Program-made: the position numbers and the translations under genes
The notes under the pieces: model-generated
What the model saw: only the letters and a program-made list of their open reading frames with translations
Told to the model about the DNA's origin: nothing
The model's database searches: none
In this document: piece by piece, positions 63,953-64,000 of the stretch
How positions within the stretch are numbered: the stretch's first letter is position 1
Layout of the letters: each line of letters starts with the position of its first letter
Assembly (NCBI RefSeq): GCF_018314255.1
Contig: NZ_CP073066.1
Location: 2,418,001 to 2,482,000 of the forward strand
DNA: 64,000 nucleotides
Source: Lentilactobacillus buchneri
GTDB taxonomy: Bacteria > Bacillota > Bacilli > Lactobacillales > Lactobacillaceae
Direction: 5' to 3'

Positions 63953-64000
63953 ATGACAATCGTCCCTTCTGCATCAGTCTCATCGTCTTCGTCATCAGGA
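63949..64000 (-). CDS. Unnamed phage gene, C-terminal end (partial)
   Basis: Sixteen codons visible, PDDEDDETDAEGTIVI, then TGA overlapping the next ATG. Position suggests the XkdP/LysM-like tail protein, but the sequence alone cannot tell. The rest is outside the window. Confidence 0.5.
   Translation of the reverse strand, partial: PDDEDDETDAEGTIVI

Larger units (their letters stand above)
55950..64000 (-). mobile_element. Prophage, late end (contractile-tail type), continues past window
   Basis: From right to left on the - strand: unnamed gene end, tail hub, spike, XkdS-like, baseplate J, YmfQ-like, tail fibre, XhlA-like protein, holin, endolysin. This order matches PBSX-like and other myophages. 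The left boundary is near the tRNA-Arg gene; head genes, integrase and the far boundary are not in the window, so intactness is unknown. Confidence 0.85.

Overview
The window reads as chromosome of a low-to-mid GC Lactobacillaceae species. Gene order and protein sequences are typical of lactobacilli: ylxM-ffh and smc-rnc clusters, hslVU beside xerC, a cysteine-free MutY and L27 with a Prp cleavage site. The Lentilactobacillus/buchneri-like group seems likely, but that is inference; I could not compare genomes.

Layout. (1) 1-3.6 kb: the end of folP, a NUDIX hydrolase and a GNAT acetyltransferase lie on the + strand. They are followed by an almost perfect Firmicutes dif site (1289-1316), a LicD-type gene and a XerS-type recombinase whose promoter carries a second, dif-like palindrome. 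Genes switch from mostly + to almost all - strand here, so this looks like the replication terminus. (2) 3.6-17.1 kb: mutY, msrBA, ppaC, a LysR regulator, parEC, divergent plsY, an aldose-epimerase-like gene, and xerC-hslV-hslU. (3) 17.3-33 kb: rplS, trmD, rimM, khpA, rpsP; ffh, ylxM, ftsY, smc, rnc, acpP, plsX, recG, fakA and an Asp23 gene (ribosome maturation, protein targeting, lipid precursor supply, chromosome condensation). (4) 33.3-45.7 kb: rpmB on +, then gmk-rpoZ-coaBC-priA-fmt-rsmB-stp-pknB-rsgA-rpe-thiN read leftward. (5) 45.8-55.7 kb: a LexA-controlled YolD-like gene on +, then rplU-prp-rpmA, efp, asp23-nusB, folD-xseA-xseB-ispA-tlyA-argR-recN, and a 38-codon membrane peptide gene.

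(6) 55.9-64 kb: a tRNA-Arg(TCT) gene, then the late end of a contractile-tail (Myoviridae/PBSX-type) prophage on the - strand. It is read from the right edge: tail hub, spike, XkdS-like, baseplate J, XkdU/YmfQ-like, tail fibre, then XhlA-like protein, holin and GH25 endolysin. The stretch between lysin and tRNA contains three related terminator units and TGTAAAC direct repeats. The prophage continues past the window edge.

Many genes use TTG starts with strong Shine-Dalgarno sequences (hslU, rnc, recG, fakA, rsgA, stp, priA, baseplate J), and several starts given here are shorter than the longest open frame for that reason. No CRISPR array, rRNA gene or transposase was seen.
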